This document shows, in pieces, positions 1-9,187 of a DNA stretch of 64,000 bases (positions are counted from its first letter, which is position 1; every line of letters begins with the position of its first letter). The notes below the pieces were generated by a model. The model made no database searches, was not told where the DNA came from, and saw only the letters and a program-made list of their open reading frames with translations. Source of the DNA: Picocystis sp. L7 (lineage: Eukaryota > Chlorophyta > Picocystophyceae > Picocystales > Picocystaceae); NCBI GenBank assembly GCA_020975725.1, contig QXJR01000018.1, positions 434,001 to 498,000 on the forward strand, given 5' to 3'. Both the position numbers and the translations under genes were made by a program.

Positions 1-2780
1 TCACTCAGCTCACTGAATTTTGCTCGTCCCGATGCAACAGAGAGAGACTGCAGGTCTGCTAACCATTGTTTAGTATCAAGCATGTCTTCGACTTTTATGT
101 GAAACCTGAACCTCCAGTAATGCTTGGGGTTTGTAGGATCGTTGATGGTCTCCTCCAAAGCGGGGCGCTGATTGAACGTGGATGAAAGAGCCAGCAAATC
201 TTGCAATGCAAAAATCGCCCAGCAGCTGGGGCTGTCGAAATGTTGCCTTAAGATTGCACGCACAATCTTGGGGCTGCATTCTTCTGGCACATCACCTTTA
301 GCCTCAAGAAAGTTGCGGTAGAAGCGTTCTCTCCTTTCTTCGTCTTCTTCCCACCATCCTCTAAGAGTCGTTGTATCGTGACATGAGGGGCTACAAACCG
401 TCATGTACGGGTAAGTTGAAGGATCACCAAATTCCTGTGAAGGGAGGTCTGGCATCCGCTGGATACGCAATCCAAGTAGACACAAATCATGCAGTACATG
501 GGGAACACAAGGAGGCACCATTCCCAAATCTTCCCCACATACAAGCATGTCAGTAGCATCCATCAAGGCCGGAAGAGTCTTGTATGCATTCTTCGCCCAG
601 AGATCATCCTGCTTCTCAAAGAAGTGCTCATGATACATGCGCCGGAGGGTTTCTTGTTGCCAAGGTTCAAGTTCCTGAAAGGTGGACGTGTTCAACATCC
701 CTATTCTCGGGTAAAATCTGCGCGAGTCCTCGGGATCCTTCAACAAGACGACATTCTGTCGCAAAGACAACAGTCCTTTCAAGTCTTCCTCCATCTCCTC
801 TGTTAACCACTTTGGCGAGCCTCTTCTGGGCGTCAGGCTCTCAACAATTTGGCACTCTTCAGCAAACGCATTTCTCAAAACAAACATGCCTGAACCTGCT
901 TCTTCCAGGTACTTTAATATCACCTCTCCTGATCTGTTTCCAAACAGCTCATCCACAATGTGCTTTTTAATGTAAGGCTTTGTAAGTCTGTCAAAATCCC
1001 AGATACCACACTGTTCCAACTCTCCCTGCCAAATAGGTAAGCACGGCCTAAAGCGACCCAGCAGGCCAGTCTTGCAATTTGCAGGTATCTCCCAAATACG
1101 AAAGAACCCTAAAATGTGGTCGATACGATATGCCTGAAAATATCTTGACATACATTCAAGACGGGCTCGCCACCAAGCATAGCCGTCCTTTTCCATTTCC
1201 TCCCAATTGTAAGTGGGAAAGCCCCAATTTTGACCATTTGCATCGAAGTAGTCAGGGGGGGCACCCGTCGATGCATTCATACGGAAAAGCTCGGGATACA
1301 TCCACGTGTCTACGCTCCTCTTGTCTACACCAATGGGCAGGTCACCCTTCAACACCACACCCTTCTCTTGGGCATAATGGGAAGCCTCTAGTAGCTGTAA
1401 GTGCAAGTTGTATTGTAAGTAATACATGAAAGCAATCATGGGGTGGTAGTCAGCGGTAGGTGAAGAAAGACGATCCAACAGTTGGGGGGTTGGTTTGGAG
1501 GCTATCCCCCAATTCCAATGCTCGCTTGTTCCGAAAAGATCCCTCAGGAAAGAAAAGCACGCATACGGCACCAGCCAGGCTGCATTAGTTTCCAGGAACG
1601 TCTTAAATCCACTAGATCGCAAAACGTCTTGGCCGTTGAGATCAAACACTTCTCTGGCTATTCCCAGCTTCACCCTCATTGTTTCTACATAATCCATGTC
1701 TTTCTGGTCTAGTTCCACCCTGGCCTTGTTAATCTTTTCCTCGATTCTCCTTGGTAGGTCCGGGCTGAGCCTATCCAGGTTCAGGTAGAGTGGATGCAGT
1801 GCAAAGACAGACAGAGAGCAATAGGGATAAGAGTCCCAAAACGTCTTGTACACTTGCGTGTCGTTGATGGGGAGGATCTGGATGAGCTTCAGTCCAGCGA
1901 CATTGGCCAGGTCCACTACCTTTTTCAGGTCCAGAAATTCGCCGGCCCCCACGCTATTGTTGGTGCGCAGCGAAAAGATCGGTAGGGCCACTCCAGCGCC
2001 CCTCCAGTGTTCCTTATGTCGAAAGTGGAAATCGTCATGGACGACACACTCGAGCGAATCAGCGGTCCCAGTCGCATCTTCCAGTGAGGCAATCCGGTCT
2101 GGTCCATCTTCCAGTTGTGTCGTAGCGCCATCAGCATTGCAAACGAAATACTTGTAGGCCACTGGGAAATCCGACCGGGGCACGAGTAATTCCACTTCCC
2201 AGACGTCTTTTTCGGACTCTTTCATGGGGAGGGCTCGGCTGTGATTCCATTCTCCCAACGCTTGTGGACATCCGGTTGCCCACATGGTTTCACCTGCCTC
2301 AAGTTTCCAGTCCCGAACCTTGAGGCACAGCACCACGCATCCATCCTTTGCTTGGACGCTTTCCGGCCTCTGACCACCACATTGCTGTATCCTACTTTTG
2401 TTCAACACGCGCGTGAAGGCAGCTCGATGCAGCAAGTTCTCCGGCAACGCGTTGTCCATCCACACGTCGTGCACGAGGACTCGGGCTCCTCCTCGGATGC
2501 CTTTCGGCAGCTCCAACGTGCGTGTGTCGCCTTCCCACTTGGGAGGAACGTCTTTTTCTTCTTCCACGACCGCATAGGTGTATCGAAAGCAGGTCGTGGC
2601 GTCGATCAGGAGGCTCGTTTCCCACAGGAGTTCCTCTCCTTGGTGCCTGCAGTGCATGGGCTCTCCTCTCGACGCCTCTCCACGCGCGTTGGGACCGCAC
2701 AGGACCAAGTTCTGGCCCCATTTCGTCCCATAGGCCACTCGAAACAGCACGTGGACCTCCTTCGCTTCCTCCTCCGCCAT
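1..2780 (-). CDS. DPE2: DPE2-type cytosolic 4-alpha-glucanotransferase (3' end off window)
   Basis: One uninterrupted minus-strand frame from an ATG at 2780 runs past the left edge, giving about 926 visible codons. Two CBM20 starch-binding domains come first (about residues 8-120 and 140-245), then a GH77 catalytic domain. GH77 motifs seen are GAPPDYFDANGQNWGF near residue 507, YRIDHILGFFR with the likely nucleophile Asp554, CGEDLG with the likely acid/base Glu near 750, and SPSCHDTTT near 800. The double CBM20 plus GH77 order is the DPE2 signature. DPE2 moves glucose from maltose to soluble glucan in the cytosol at night. The C-terminal NPKHYWRFR block is close to the family's usual end, so little is missing. 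The CBM20 reading VHVLFRV starts directly after the ATG, which supports this start. Divergent from the NusG gene. Confidence 0.95.
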   Translation of the reverse strand, partial: MAEEEAKEVHVLFRVAYGTKWGQNLVLCGPNARGEASRGEPMHCRHQGEELLWETSLLIDATTCFRYTYAVVEEEKDVPPKWEGDTRTLELPKGIRGGARVLVHDVWMDNALPENLLHRAAFTRVLNKSRIQQCGGQRPESVQAKDGCVVLCLKVRDWKLEAGETMWATGCPQALGEWNHSRALPMKESEKDVWEVELLVPRSDFPVAYKYFVCNADGATTQLEDGPDRIASLEDATGTADSLECVVHDDFHFRHKEHWRGAGVALPIFSLRTNNSVGAGEFLDLKKVVDLANVAGLKLIQILPINDTQVYKTFWDSYPYCSLSVFALHPLYLNLDRLSPDLPRRIEEKINKARVELDQKDMDYVETMRVKLGIAREVFDLNGQDVLRSSGFKTFLETNAAWLVPYACFSFLRDLFGTSEHWNWGIASKPTPQLLDRLSSPTADYHPMIAFMYYLQYNLHLQLLEASHYAQEKGVVLKGDLPIGVDKRSVDTWMYPELFRMNASTGAPPDYFDANGQNWGFPTYNWEEMEKDGYAWWRARLECMSRYFQAYRIDHILGFFRIWEIPANCKTGLLGRFRPCLPIWQGELEQCGIWDFDRLTKPYIKKHIVDELFGNRSGEVILKYLEEAGSGMFVLRNAFAEECQIVESLTPRRGSPKWLTEEMEEDLKGLLSLRQNVVLLKDPEDSRRFYPRIGMLNTSTFQELEPWQQETLRRMYHEHFFEKQDDLWAKNAYKTLPALMDATDMLVCGEDLGMVPPCVPHVLHDLCLLGLRIQRMPDLPSQEFGDPSTYPYMTVCSPSCHDTTTLRGWWEEDEERRERFYRNFLEAKGDVPEECSPKIVRAILRQHFDSPSCWAIFALQDLLALSSTFNQRPALEETINDPTNPKHYWRFRFHIKVEDMLDTKQWLADLQSLSVASGRAKFSELS

Positions 2781-3260
2781 CGCTAGAGCGCAGCACGCGC
2801 AGCACGCGCAGCACGAAATGTCGGCCTCCGTGGAGCTCCCACCGTCCTGCCCCCTCCGTTTAACTCCTGTTAACCTCATCTTCTGCCTGTGTGGATCCCC
2901 ACGAAGAGGAGTTAAGCGCAGGTTCAGCCACGACGTGGGGAACGAGGCCTGGCGGGAGAACGGTCGGGTTAACTTTTCACTTAACAACGGCCCGGGGGCC
3001 ATGGCTGGGAGAGGACGGGTCCGCCCAACCACCTTCGACATCGATACCTTTCCAAGGATTTCGATTGAATTTCGGTCTGGATCGAGTCGGGGAAAGATAT
3101 CGATGGAGATCGCACCGATGGGTTCGGATCGATATCTTCCCGGTCCAGACCCCGGAATATCGATCAACATCTCGTTTTTATCGCGTTCTTGTCCGGGGGA
3201 GGTATCGAATGGGACGTGGATGCGCCGCCAGTGTGCTTCGCGACGCGATCCGACGACGTC
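2781..3260. promoter_or_regulatory. Divergent promoter between DPE2 and NusG
   Basis: No gene seen. Besides the 33-bp element it holds two GTTAAC palindromes (2869, 2968) and a cluster of ATCGAT-type sites between about 3038 and 3170 (for example GATATCGATGG, GGATCGATATC and AATATCGATC). Clusters like this resemble DRE-type core promoter elements (TATCGATA); that functional reading is inference. Confidence 0.4.
2785..2817 (-). repeat. 33-bp promoter/5' leader element, copy 1
   Basis: Three tandem copies of the 9-mer GTGCTGCGC (read on the minus strand) flanked by TTC and TCT. The element ends 4 bp before the DPE2 ATG. An exact 33-bp match, in the same orientation relative to its gene, lies at 32044-32076 upstream of CHD1. 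Confidence 0.8.
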
Positions 3261-4529
3261 ATGCGCACGGCATCGAGAGGCGCTTTCGTGCCTCTGGTGC
3301 GTCTTCCGACCCGTAGAAAGGCTTCTGGAAGCGAAGTGGGACCTGATGGAGAAGACGGAGGAGTGGAAGGACCGCGAATGGCGCGTCGGAAGGCGTCCTT
3401 GGCCCGAATGAAGGTGGCGGAGCTCAAAGCCGAGCTCGTGGCGCGAGGCTTGCCGGCCGAAGGGAAGCGGAAGGAGCTCCTGGAAATGCTGGGAGGCGTC
3501 ATAGAACGCGAATACAAGCACGTAGAGGAGAAACGAGAGGAAAAGAGGGCGGAGCGCGTGCGCAAGCAACAGAAATGGGGACTCTGGCAACAGTACGAGA
3601 AGCGACAAGGAGTCGTCTCCAGCCGAGAAAAGGCACTGACAGAAGAGGAAAAGAGCCGAGGAGCGACTCGTGGGAAAGCTAGGAGTGATGGCAAAGGCAA
3701 TCGTGTGGCTGGTGCTGCATCCAAGGCCCATGAGCACGTGGGAAGTGCTTGGGAGAAAGAGCCCAAGTGGTACTTTCTGCTCGTGCGGTCCAATCGGGAA
3801 AACATGGTGGCCAACAAAGTGCTACCAGGGCTGTTCGACGATCTGAACGAATTAGAGAAGGAAGAAGAGGTGAAACAAGCCTTGGTTGGACTCGTCGTGC
3901 CGGAAGAGATCCAGGAAGCACAGGAAAAGGCACTCGAAGGTTGGAAACCAAGGGAACTCAGGGTCATCAATGCAACCAGGAAGGTGGTGGTGGAAAGTCG
4001 CACCACAGGTAAAGTCATGGCAAGAAGAGAGAGGGTCCTGCCGAACTATGTTCTTCTTTACTGTAAACTGGACAGCACTTTGATGACGCACATCACTAGC
4101 AAGGGAATCTACAAGGGTATTTACGGGTTTGCAAATGAGACAATCACTGTATATAGTGATGGCACAAAAGTCCCACGGCCAGTGTCAGACGAAGATCTTT
4201 CGAATATTCTGCAGCAATGTGATCTGGAAACAGAAACAGAGATTGCAGAGGCTAAACGGCTGAGACTCTTCCCGGAGAAGGACAATGGCAATGGAGGCTC
4301 AGTAGCAGAAAACGTAGGAGAAGAGGTTGCGTTCTCGCCTTATCGTATTGGGCATGCTATGCAGGCTGGAGACCTGGTGGATGTGATCGACGGTCCTTTC
4401 AAGGGGTTCTCCGGGGCAATCAAAGAGGTCTTGGAGGCGGAAGGAAAGATCTTAGCAGAACTAGTTATTTTTGGACAGGAAACTGAGGTAGAATTGGAAG
4501 CAAAACACATTCACATTGTCCAGGAATGA
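3261..4529 (+). CDS. Plastid NusG-like transcription factor with SAP domain
   Basis: 422 aa from the first in-frame ATG (3261); the open frame extends upstream only with non-ATG codons. The basic, Ser/Thr/Arg N-terminus looks like a short transit peptide. A SAP DNA-binding motif follows at about residues 50-82 (KVAELKAELVARGLPAEGKR), then a charged helical linker. A NusG N-terminal domain (KWYFLLVRSNRENMVA near 168 to LPNYVLLYC and the PRPVS region near 310) carries an acidic insertion. A KOW motif lies near 370-395 (GDLVDVIDGPFKGFSG). NusG/Spt5 proteins bind RNA polymerase and act in elongation and antitermination; plant plastids have pTAC13 as a NusG relative. Acting on plastid-encoded polymerase is inference. 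A SAP domain fused to NusG is unusual. Confidence 0.85.
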   Translation: MRTASRGAFVPLVRLPTRRKASGSEVGPDGEDGGVEGPRMARRKASLARMKVAELKAELVARGLPAEGKRKELLEMLGGVIEREYKHVEEKREEKRAERVRKQQKWGLWQQYEKRQGVVSSREKALTEEEKSRGATRGKARSDGKGNRVAGAASKAHEHVGSAWEKEPKWYFLLVRSNRENMVANKVLPGLFDDLNELEKEEEVKQALVGLVVPEEIQEAQEKALEGWKPRELRVINATRKVVVESRTTGKVMARRERVLPNYVLLYCKLDSTLMTHITSKGIYKGIYGFANETITVYSDGTKVPRPVSDEDLSNILQQCDLETETEIAEAKRLRLFPEKDNGNGGSVAENVGEEVAFSPYRIGHAMQAGDLVDVIDGPFKGFSGAIKEVLEAEGKILAELVIFGQETEVELEAKHIHIVQE

Positions 4530-4831
4530 GGCCGCAGTCTGCTTGTACCACAGCCTTTCCTGATGTTAGATTTGAACCAGGTACATATGCAATAATGACT
4601 TCTTTCCCTACAATCTCTGTTCCGTGCGTTTTTTATGTCTCTTGTATCCCTGTGCACTGCGCGAATCTCCCTTCTGCGCTTATTTGTGCCCGTGGTGTAG
4701 TTGCAGGAGTTTTGTGTGTAGTGTGGTGCGAACGATGTGCACTTCACGGCATCGGTCCGCCATGGAGTCTTTCTTACCGGAGAGAGGGATCCAACGTTCT
4801 GAAGCCAGTTTCGAGCTTGTCCGTGCTCGGG
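4530..4831. other. Short convergent intergenic
   Basis: About 300 bp between the NusG stop and the end of the small membrane-protein ORF. I see no gene or structured element. Confidence 0.4.
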
Positions 4832-5020
4832 TCAAATCCTGAGGAAGGTGTAGAAGTAGAACAACAGTCCAGCCACAACGAAGACCCCCAGCCAAAAGTA
4901 GAGCACCGCCCATCCGAGACAGGTGCACGCCTTTTCGCACCAGCTACTGTCCTTTGGCAACTCTATGTCCTGATCTTGGGTTTGTTCGCTTCGTTCTTCA
5001 TGTCCAGTGCAGCGCTTCAT
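4832..5020 (-). CDS. Small single-pass membrane protein (possible last exon)
   Basis: 62-aa frame. The N-terminal half is hydrophilic, and a C-terminal hydrophobic helix (GWAVLYFWLGVFVVAGLLF) is preceded by a Cys-rich CEKACTC, as in tail-anchored or palmitoylated proteins. A CTGAC branch-like site lies at 5037-5041, just upstream of an AG that overlaps the ATG, so this may be the final exon of a longer gene rather than a complete one. I do not recognise a family. The frame is convergent with NusG and on the same strand as COX16. Confidence 0.4.
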   Translation of the reverse strand: MKRCTGHEERSEQTQDQDIELPKDSSWCEKACTCLGWAVLYFWLGVFVVAGLLFYFYTFLRI

Positions 5021-5839
5021 AGTTGTGCATGAGGTCGGTCAGACCCCGACCCCAGTCCTGGGTTCCATCTCAGGGTCGCCCCATGGGAATCGAAACGACA
5101 GAAAGACAACCGATGGGCTGATCCAAGAAAAGCGGATCCCTTGGGAACACAAGTGATGAGGCTGTGATGGAAGCTAAGCGGTCCAGCGCATGTCCATCTG
5201 GAGAAGATGCACGTTGAGCGTGGTTCGTGGTGCGGGGACAGGGATAGAGTGAGATGGAAACGACAAGCAGGCAGGACGAACAAAAGAGCTTGTGTACCGC
5301 AAGGAAGAAAGAAGGGGTACTCGAGAAACCATCATACGACAGTGGCGTGTGCACAGACCACTGTTTTTCTTTTCAACAGTCGATTGACCTTGCTGAATCG
5401 CAAGGAAGCAGCAGGAAGGAGGCGAAAACTTCGCCCATTTCTCCCGCAAGCGAGTCAAACGCCACCGACTGTTCACAAAGAACAGACAAGCGACGTGGTC
5501 CAAATCTAAGCTACATTTTGAACGAGCGCACATGAGCGCACGATCATCTGTGCCGTTTATTTCAAAGGATGGGAAGAAGAGAGACCCCGAGTTGATGTAC
5601 ACGCGGAACAATGCACTTGACCGTGCGGGGCCTGCACCCGCCTTCAAGTGGCCCAATCCTTCTTGTCCAGGTCGATTCGCAGCTGCACTCGAGCTTTCTT
5701 CGCTGCAAACTTCAAACCAGCCGTCATGCAATCTACTCCGGTGGTGCTGACTTTCAGCTTTATCGCTTCCACGCCAATACCGACGACGCCGTTCTTCGAA
5801 TTCCCACGCGCATGAAGAGCACGACGAGTTTCTGTCGGA
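5021..5839. other. Intergenic with an unassigned coding-like frame
   Basis: Mostly featureless. On the minus strand, between about 5800 and a TGA at 5644, a frame without its own ATG reads like protein (GVVGIGVEAIKLKVSTTG and then KKARVQLRIDLDKKDWAT). It begins just after the COX16 stop in another frame. It could be a 3' exon or a remnant; I could not connect it to a start. Confidence 0.25.
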
Positions 5840-6118
5840 TCATCCCTCTTCTGGATCCACCTTTTGGTATCCGTACTCGTCCATTTCTCGCTGCACTCTT
5901 TTCAAGGTCTTTTGCAACTCTTCGTCCAAGTCTTCTTCGCTGGTGTTGGATCGACGAGGGCTGCTCAAGGCCATGGCCTTCTGCCTGGCTTCCCTGGCAT
6001 CAAACCTCCCTTGTACAATCTTCGTCAGGCCCAGGTGTCCCACCACCACGAGCACGAGCAGCGGAACACCTGCACGGAGGAACTGCGACGCGCCGAACGA
6101 TGCACGTCTCGTGGCCAT
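5840..6118 (-). CDS. COX16: COX16-like cytochrome c oxidase assembly factor
   Basis: 92 aa from the ATG at 6118. The N-terminus is basic, with one transmembrane helix at about residues 17-35 (GVPLLVLVVVGHLGLTKIV). It is followed by the family's RFDAREARQK segment and a charged helix (EEDLDEELQKTLKRVQREMDEY). COX16 is a small inner-membrane protein of mitochondria that helps assemble COX2 into complex IV. Length and topology match the family. The open frame extends upstream to 6451 but that part has no protein character, so the ATG at 6118 is preferred. The stop is TGA inside GGATGATCC. Confidence 0.8.
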   Translation of the reverse strand: MATRRASFGASQFLRAGVPLLVLVVVGHLGLTKIVQGRFDAREARQKAMALSSPRRSNTSEEDLDEELQKTLKRVQREMDEYGYQKVDPEEG

Positions 6119-7163
6119 GACACCTGCTGCCTGGTACGTGCCAAGTCGACGATGGACCTGTCCTAACCCCTGTGGTGAACCTGGCCAAGTGGGTGGGATG
6201 GTTCCCCACCCAACCACTGATGTGTGATCCCCATCCGAGACGAAGAACGTTCTTGGACAAGAAAGGAATCGATGCAAGGATGGTGCGACTTGGAACGGAT
6301 CGATGAGCACGGAACAAGCGCGTGACGCGGATGGTTCGTGCATGTACACTTCCATGCAAACACGACGGCGTTCTTGGCGTGTCGGTCCTAGGGTGCGGAA
6401 AGGCAAAGAATCGGTCGACTTGCCACGTGATTCATATGCACCTACTTGCACGAGGATGTGACCCCGTTTGAAGAAACAATGGCTCTATCCCTCTTGCAAC
6501 ACCCATGTTTCTTCATTGTCGGTGGGATTTCCGTCACGTCCAATACACGCATTTTTCAACGAAAACGTTCCTTGAGTCGATTATGGCTTTTTGAAAGCAA
6601 GTCCAAGCCATGTTTAGTCTTGTCGAGAGGGCAATCTTCGCGCCGGAAAGAGCGAACAACGCATTGAAGCGAGCTTGATTGATTGATTCACGATGGACGA
6701 TTGGAGAGCCAGTGCAATTCGAAGCCTTCGATCAACGTTTGGGGATCCTTCATGTTGCACCCAACACGGTGCATGTCGCATTGGTGGCTCTTCGATTCTT
6801 GGCATCCGTGCTCGGGCCCTGTTGCTTCTTTGAATTTCCGGGCTTCGTTTACCACGTCCGCGGGGCTTCGCATGCGGCACGCTTGTTCTTCGATTCCCCG
6901 CGTTGTTGTGTTGCATCTCTCGTTGCACGGATGCATGAAATCGCATGCGCTGCTCTCCACTCCTTTTCCATGGAACTGCACTCCTGTTGCGAGTGTCTCT
7001 CTTCCTCGTCGGTTCCGTTCGTGTCCATTGCGGGCACGCGCTTGGGTCCATTGGTGTGGCGTTGTGTCCACCTCCCCATTTTCACGGTCCTTTCACGGTC
7101 TCCCGGGAGAAACCAGCGAGGTGGCAGAGGACGGGGGACCGTAAGGACAGGGTGTCCTTGGCC
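6119..7163. other. Divergent intergenic, COX16 / AP-3 beta
   Basis: About 1 kb with short overlapping frames on both strands and no recognisable protein, intron signal or repeat. Presumed to hold both promoters. Confidence 0.4.
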
Positions 7164-9149
7164 ATGGCGGAGGGACCGTCGGCATTTCGACGGGATCGCG
7201 CCTGGCGCATGGCGCAGCATCTGGACGCACGGTCCTCTGTGGAGGTCGTGCACGTCCTGAGAGGCCTCCTGACGCATGCAGGAACCCAGGAAGACGTCAG
7301 GAAGGACTTCCCGCACGTGGTCAAGTGCGTGAACGTGGAACGAAGCGACGCGAAGCGGATGGTGTACACGTACCTCGCGAGGCACGCAGAGACGTGTCCA
7401 GAAGAGACGTTGCTGGCGGTCAACGCGTTCCAGAAAGAAATGGCGGGACGAGATCCGCACCTGCGTGCACTCGCTCTCAAAGTCATGAGCAGCGTGCGCC
7501 TGCCCGTCCTGCTGCCGCTCCAAGTGGACGCCATCCGACGATGTGCAGCCGATGGAGACCGTCGCGTGAGACAATGCGCAGCGATGGCGGTGCACAAGGT
7601 GCACGTGCTGGATCAAATGGCCATGCAGGATGGGATGGACGTGTTAGAGAGGCTCTTGACCGACGAAGACGACGGTGTGGTCGCCACTGCGGTGACGGTC
7701 CTCCAAAAAGTCGCACCAGACCAATGGCAAGTCCTGCATCCGCATTACCGCAATCTGTGTGCCAGAATGGCGAATTGGGATACTTGGGGACAAGTTTACG
7801 GCATGAACCTCCTACATGGATATGCCAGGAGATACCTCATGCCCCCGGAGGTGGAGCACCGTGCCGATGCGGGGACCAGCAATGCCAGTGTGCAAGAAAA
7901 ATGGGACGACCTGAACCTGCTGCTCAAAGTCTGCACTACGCTTTTGCTAAGCCAAAGTACTGCAGTTGTGCTGGCTGCAACCGAGGTCCTGTTGGATGCT
8001 GGAAACGAAGAACACAAGGTCCAAGTGGCTGAGGCACTAGTGCTGTCCTTCATCACAAGCACGGACGAGGCGAAGTTTGTCCTGCTACAGAACATCCTGG
8101 CCATATGCAAAGTGCAGCCTCAGACCTTCCAATCCCACACAAGCCGTTTTTACACAAAAGAATATGAAAACTTGGATCTTTTCGAGGCAAAGTTGGATAT
8201 CCTCCAGCTGTTGGCAAATGAGGAAAATGCAGTCGGCATCCTGGTGAGCTTTATCCCCCACCTGGAGGGCAGCTACCGGGAACAACGAAAACGGCTCATC
8301 TTTGGCGCAATTGGCAAAATTGCCTGCAAAGTTCCTAAAACTGCCCCCTTCTGTATGGGAGAGCTACACCAGCGAGTGTTTGACAGTGAAGACTCAGTTT
8401 CTGCAGACGCTCTTGACTCGATCGGAATGATATATAAAAATAACATGAATGAGCACGTCCAAACCATCCTGTCTTTGGCTGGCAAATACCATGCCCTTCC
8501 CACCTCACAAGCACAAGCTAGATTGCTCAGTTTGCTGGTAGCTGATCTTGAAAGCCCTGCTCACGAATCAGACATGTGGAGGAAGGAGTTTTCAGACTTG
8601 CACGCTTTTGCCTTGGAGATTTTACGGCAAGTTGCCTGTAACTTTCTGCATGAACACGAAGATGTGATACTTCAGGCACTGACCGTTAGTGCAAAGCTAA
8701 CTACTGTGAGTGCCGAAGCCAGACATTTGTTTTCCGCGTTACTGAGTCTATCAGAGATTGATGCAAGTATTGGCATCAGAGATCGGGCTCGATTTTTGAG
8801 CTCGGTCGTGCTAGCTGATGCCGTTGAATTGCTGTGCAAGCATCCGAAAGAACCAGAGTTGAGTGGTACCCGAGACTATCGATTCAGACTCTCCACGGTC
8901 TCGTTGCTGGTTGGACACAGCGCTCCGGGATATACGGATTTACCGCAGTTCCTGGATGATGGACAAGGTCCTGTAAATAGGGAGGAAACAATTGACACGG
9001 GCCACTCGAAGGAAAGCTATTTAGGCGACGGTGTGAAGATTCTGAAAGATGCCCAGAAAAGCACAATCAACGATGGTGGTTGTAAGGTTGCTCAGGTTGA
9101 TATTGATAGTTTTTATGATGATATTGATGACGATGCAAAGGCTGAATGA
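7164..9149 (+). CDS. AP3B: AP-3 complex beta adaptin, trunk only
   Basis: 661 aa from the ATG at 7164. The upstream in-frame extension to 6945 is low-complexity and lacks adaptin character. The N-terminus SSVEVVHVLRGLLTH, DVRKDFPHVVKCVN and VYTYLARHAE, then repeated alpha-helical HEAT-like segments, match the adaptin N-terminal trunk. The sequence LPVLLPLQVDAIRRCAADGDRRVRQ resembles AP-3 beta (I-x-x-C-x-x-D-x-S-x-Y-V-R region). AP-3 carries cargo from endosome or TGN to vacuole-like organelles. The protein ends in an acidic tail (DIDSFYDDIDDDAKAE), with no hinge and ear domain, so it is shorter than animal AP-3 beta. An AATAAA at 9181 follows the stop. Convergent with the BRCT gene at 38 bp. 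Confidence 0.85.
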   Translation: MAEGPSAFRRDRAWRMAQHLDARSSVEVVHVLRGLLTHAGTQEDVRKDFPHVVKCVNVERSDAKRMVYTYLARHAETCPEETLLAVNAFQKEMAGRDPHLRALALKVMSSVRLPVLLPLQVDAIRRCAADGDRRVRQCAAMAVHKVHVLDQMAMQDGMDVLERLLTDEDDGVVATAVTVLQKVAPDQWQVLHPHYRNLCARMANWDTWGQVYGMNLLHGYARRYLMPPEVEHRADAGTSNASVQEKWDDLNLLLKVCTTLLLSQSTAVVLAATEVLLDAGNEEHKVQVAEALVLSFITSTDEAKFVLLQNILAICKVQPQTFQSHTSRFYTKEYENLDLFEAKLDILQLLANEENAVGILVSFIPHLEGSYREQRKRLIFGAIGKIACKVPKTAPFCMGELHQRVFDSEDSVSADALDSIGMIYKNNMNEHVQTILSLAGKYHALPTSQAQARLLSLLVADLESPAHESDMWRKEFSDLHAFALEILRQVACNFLHEHEDVILQALTVSAKLTTVSAEARHLFSALLSLSEIDASIGIRDRARFLSSVVLADAVELLCKHPKEPELSGTRDYRFRLSTVSLLVGHSAPGYTDLPQFLDDGQGPVNREETIDTGHSKESYLGDGVKILKDAQKSTINDGGCKVAQVDIDSFYDDIDDDAKAE

Positions 9150-9180
9150 TCAGCAAACAATTTGCTTTTGTGGGCTAATC

Positions 9181-9186
9181 AATAAA
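9181..9186 (+). terminator. Polyadenylation hexamer AATAAA for AP-3 beta
   Basis: AATAAA 32 bp after the AP-3 beta stop, inside the 38-bp gap to the convergent BRCT gene. Similar hexamers follow several other stops in the window. Confidence 0.6.
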
Positions 9187-9187
9187 A

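Noticed and set aside
2241-2786. 181-codon plus-strand frame
   Set aside because: It is antisense to the DPE2 CBM20 domains, whose reading is certain.
3189-3260. Upstream extension of the NusG frame
   Set aside because: It has no ATG; the codon at 3189 is TTG.
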